Source: Verrucomicrobiota bacterium
GTDB lineage: Bacteria > Verrucomicrobiota > Verrucomicrobiia > Opitutales > Opitutaceae
Assembly: GCA_018239845.1 (NCBI GenBank)
Contig: JAFEGO010000083.1
Location: forward strand, 28,828 to 92,827
DNA length: 64,000 nt
Reading direction: 5' to 3'
Part shown: one piece after another, positions 62,820-64,000 of the stretch
Position numbering within the stretch: the stretch's first letter is position 1
Layout of the letters: each line of letters starts with the position of its first letter
Translations under genes and position numbers: made by a program
The notes under the pieces: generated by a model
Databases searched by the model: none
Told to the model about the DNA's origin: nothing
The model's input: the letters and a program-made list of their open reading frames with translations, nothing else

Positions 62820-63569
62820 TCAGGATGAAACCTCAAGTGCTTCCGCCCGGGAAAAACTGCGGTAGGTCTTCATCAGTTCGGGTGAGAGCGAGGCCTCGAA
62901 GCGGGTGCGCGTCTTCATGAGCTGCTCCCGCTTGGCCTGGTACTTGTCGAACGGCAGCGGGGTCGTGATCTCCTCGTACATCTTGCGCTGCTCCGGAGTG
63001 AGTGCCTGACGGAAGGCGGCCATGCGCTTCTCCATCAGCTTCATCCGGTACTCCCCGTACACATTTTCATAGGCGATGCTCCAGGCTCCGTCGCCGCCGA
63101 TGGCAAAGGCCGCCTTCCAGCCGTAGTTCTCGTACCAGCGGAAAAACTTGTCCTGCTCGTCGCTGCCGAGGAATTTCAGCGCCCGCTCGATGATGCGCGG
63201 CGCGCGCACCGGATTCCACACCATCGGGTTTTCCTCGGAATTCACCCAGTTGCGGCGCTCGATCTCCGGGTCGCCCACCGGGCGGATCGGTGGCACGGTC
63301 AGCTCCGTCTGCTCCCCGGCTTCGGTGATCAGCGAGGTGTGCGCGCCGACGATCGGGCCCACCCGGTAGCCGGCGATTTTTTCGCCCTGCCGCTTCCAAG
63401 CGTAGCCAACCTCGTCGTTGGTGTGGAAAAGCGCAAAGCGGTACGATCCCACCTGCATGATCGCGATCAGCTTGGGCATCTCGGCCGCCCGCAGGGTGCC
63501 CAGCAGGGTTAATCCGGCCAGCAAGGCTACCAGCCACCGGCTCATCAGGTTCGTCTTCGTCAGTTTCAT
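62820..63569 (-). CDS. Exported hypothetical protein within the lipoprotein array
   Basis: The 249-residue protein has a signal sequence (MKLTKTNLMSRWLVALLAGL) followed by an alpha/beta part (PKLIAIMQVGSYRFALFHTN, YAWKRQGEKIAGYRVGPIVG, AFAIGGDGAWSIAYENVYGE) and a helical end (RMKLMEKRMAAFRQALTPEQ, EASLSPELMKTYRSFSRAEA). It is not related to the lipoproteins on either side, which it separates. No named family is recognised. Same strand and short gaps suggest one operon with the array. Confidence 0.72.
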   Translation of the reverse strand: MKLTKTNLMSRWLVALLAGLTLLGTLRAAEMPKLIAIMQVGSYRFALFHTNDEVGYAWKRQGEKIAGYRVGPIVGAHTSLITEAGEQTELTVPPIRPVGDPEIERRNWVNSEENPMVWNPVRAPRIIERALKFLGSDEQDKFFRWYENYGWKAAFAIGGDGAWSIAYENVYGEYRMKLMEKRMAAFRQALTPEQRKMYEEITTPLPFDKYQAKREQLMKTRTRFEASLSPELMKTYRSFSRAEALEVSS

Positions 63570-63614
63570 GATCTTGAAGGTATTGGGTGTTGCGGGTCGT
63601 CGGGTTGCAGCAGC

Positions 63615-64000
63615 TTAGCCCTTGCCATCGCTGATGATCTGGATGTCGGCCACCGTGCCTTCCGTAAATTTCACGTGCACCTTGATCGCGGACTCGGCGC
63701 GAATGTTCTCGTTCGAAGGGTCGTAGTCCAAGTGGTACTCTATGTTTTTCCCCTGGGCCGCCAACGTCGCCATCGACTGGCGCTTGGACGAGCCAGACAC
63801 GCTGGCCGCTAACTTGACCGACGGATTATTGCTATATCCATCCCGGGAGTACACATTCACATAGACCCAGTCCTCCTCGCCCGGCCCTTTGCCCGGCAAA
63901 ATCCGCTCCGGCTTGCCCAGCGCCATTAGCACCATCTCCGGGGTGAACCCGGCGGTGATCACGCCCGACTTGATCTGATTCTGCTCCTCCGGCGTCAGCC
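63615..64000 (-). CDS. BamE/SmpA-like lipoprotein, paralogue 4 (N-terminus beyond window)
   Basis: The frame stays open to the right edge. The visible C-terminal part reads LTPEEQNQIKSGVITAGFT, MVLMALGKPERILPGKGPGE, EDWVYVNVYSRDGYSNNPSV, then a diverged middle (SSKRQSMATLAAQGKNIEYH) and AESAIKVHVKFTEGTVADIQ, the same ends as paralogues 1-3. The lipobox and signal peptide are outside the window. Confidence 0.78.
   Translation of the reverse strand, partial: LTPEEQNQIKSGVITAGFTPEMVLMALGKPERILPGKGPGEEDWVYVNVYSRDGYSNNPSVKLAASVSGSSKRQSMATLAAQGKNIEYHLDYDPSNENIRAESAIKVHVKFTEGTVADIQIISDGKG

Overview
The window is GC-rich (roughly two thirds G+C by eye) bacterial chromosome. Three things point to Verrucomicrobiota, most likely the Opitutaceae: a PEP-CTERM protein with autotransporter-type beta-strand repeats, a TIGR02597-type secreted protein, and a DUF3185/DUF883/phage-holin (YqjDE-like) stress cassette. 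Short repeats of the type scattered through such genomes also occur. Taxonomy is inferred from gene content, not from a marker gene. Many genes lack a clear Shine-Dalgarno, so several starts were chosen from protein families and spacing.

Layout. 1-9.6 kb: a LytS-type kinase (cut by the window edge), an FAD oxidoreductase overlapping a polyphosphate glucokinase, an FKBP isomerase, and a ybbP-ybbA/tesA neighbourhood. A GxxExxY nuclease-like ORF bounded by inverted repeats sits exactly between ybbA and ybbP. 7.9-11.1 kb: two paralogous ECF sigma factors, each fused to a membrane anchor and coiled coil; one ends in a TonB C-terminal domain. Both have an identical 16-nt motif upstream. 11.2-14.1 kb: a DUF350 protein and a secreted protein with three tandem Hint/intein-like domains, a membrane segment and two Tim44-like regions. 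14.6-21.5 kb: a PEP-CTERM beta-helix protein, a GspG-like protein, and an ECF sigma / VWA (YfbK-like) pair. 21.7-27.9 kb: a heterodimeric ABC exporter behind a candidate leader-peptide attenuator, then a peptide-binding lipoprotein. 28-29.3 kb: the small membrane stress cassette. 29.5-37.4 kb: tRNA-Leu(CAA), a repeat-rich spacer, and a defence-type island with a nuclease-helicase-S24 fusion and type III-like Mod and Res; its base composition is visibly less GC-rich. 37.5-54.2 kb: a minus-strand run of secreted proteins centred on a 2738-residue giant, with a tail-collar protein, an EF-hand-type protein, a TIGR02597 protein and an Opitutaceae-type repeat protein. 54.4-60.5 kb: a divergent LytS/LytTR two-component pair, then three prepilin-like genes. 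60.6-64 kb: a secreted protein and four related BamE/SmpA-like lipoproteins, the last cut by the window edge.

The best candidates for something undescribed are: (a) the 13-16 kb secreted giant-protein operon next to its own LytSR pair; (b) the triple-Hint Tim44-like protein; (c) the inverted-repeat GxxExxY unit, a palindromic repeat read in frame inside the VWA gene, and two weaker repeat-like in-frame stretches; (d) the membrane-tethered sigma factors sharing one upstream motif; (e) the attenuator-like leader of the ABC exporter; and (f) the nuclease-DUF2075-S24 fusion in the R-M island.
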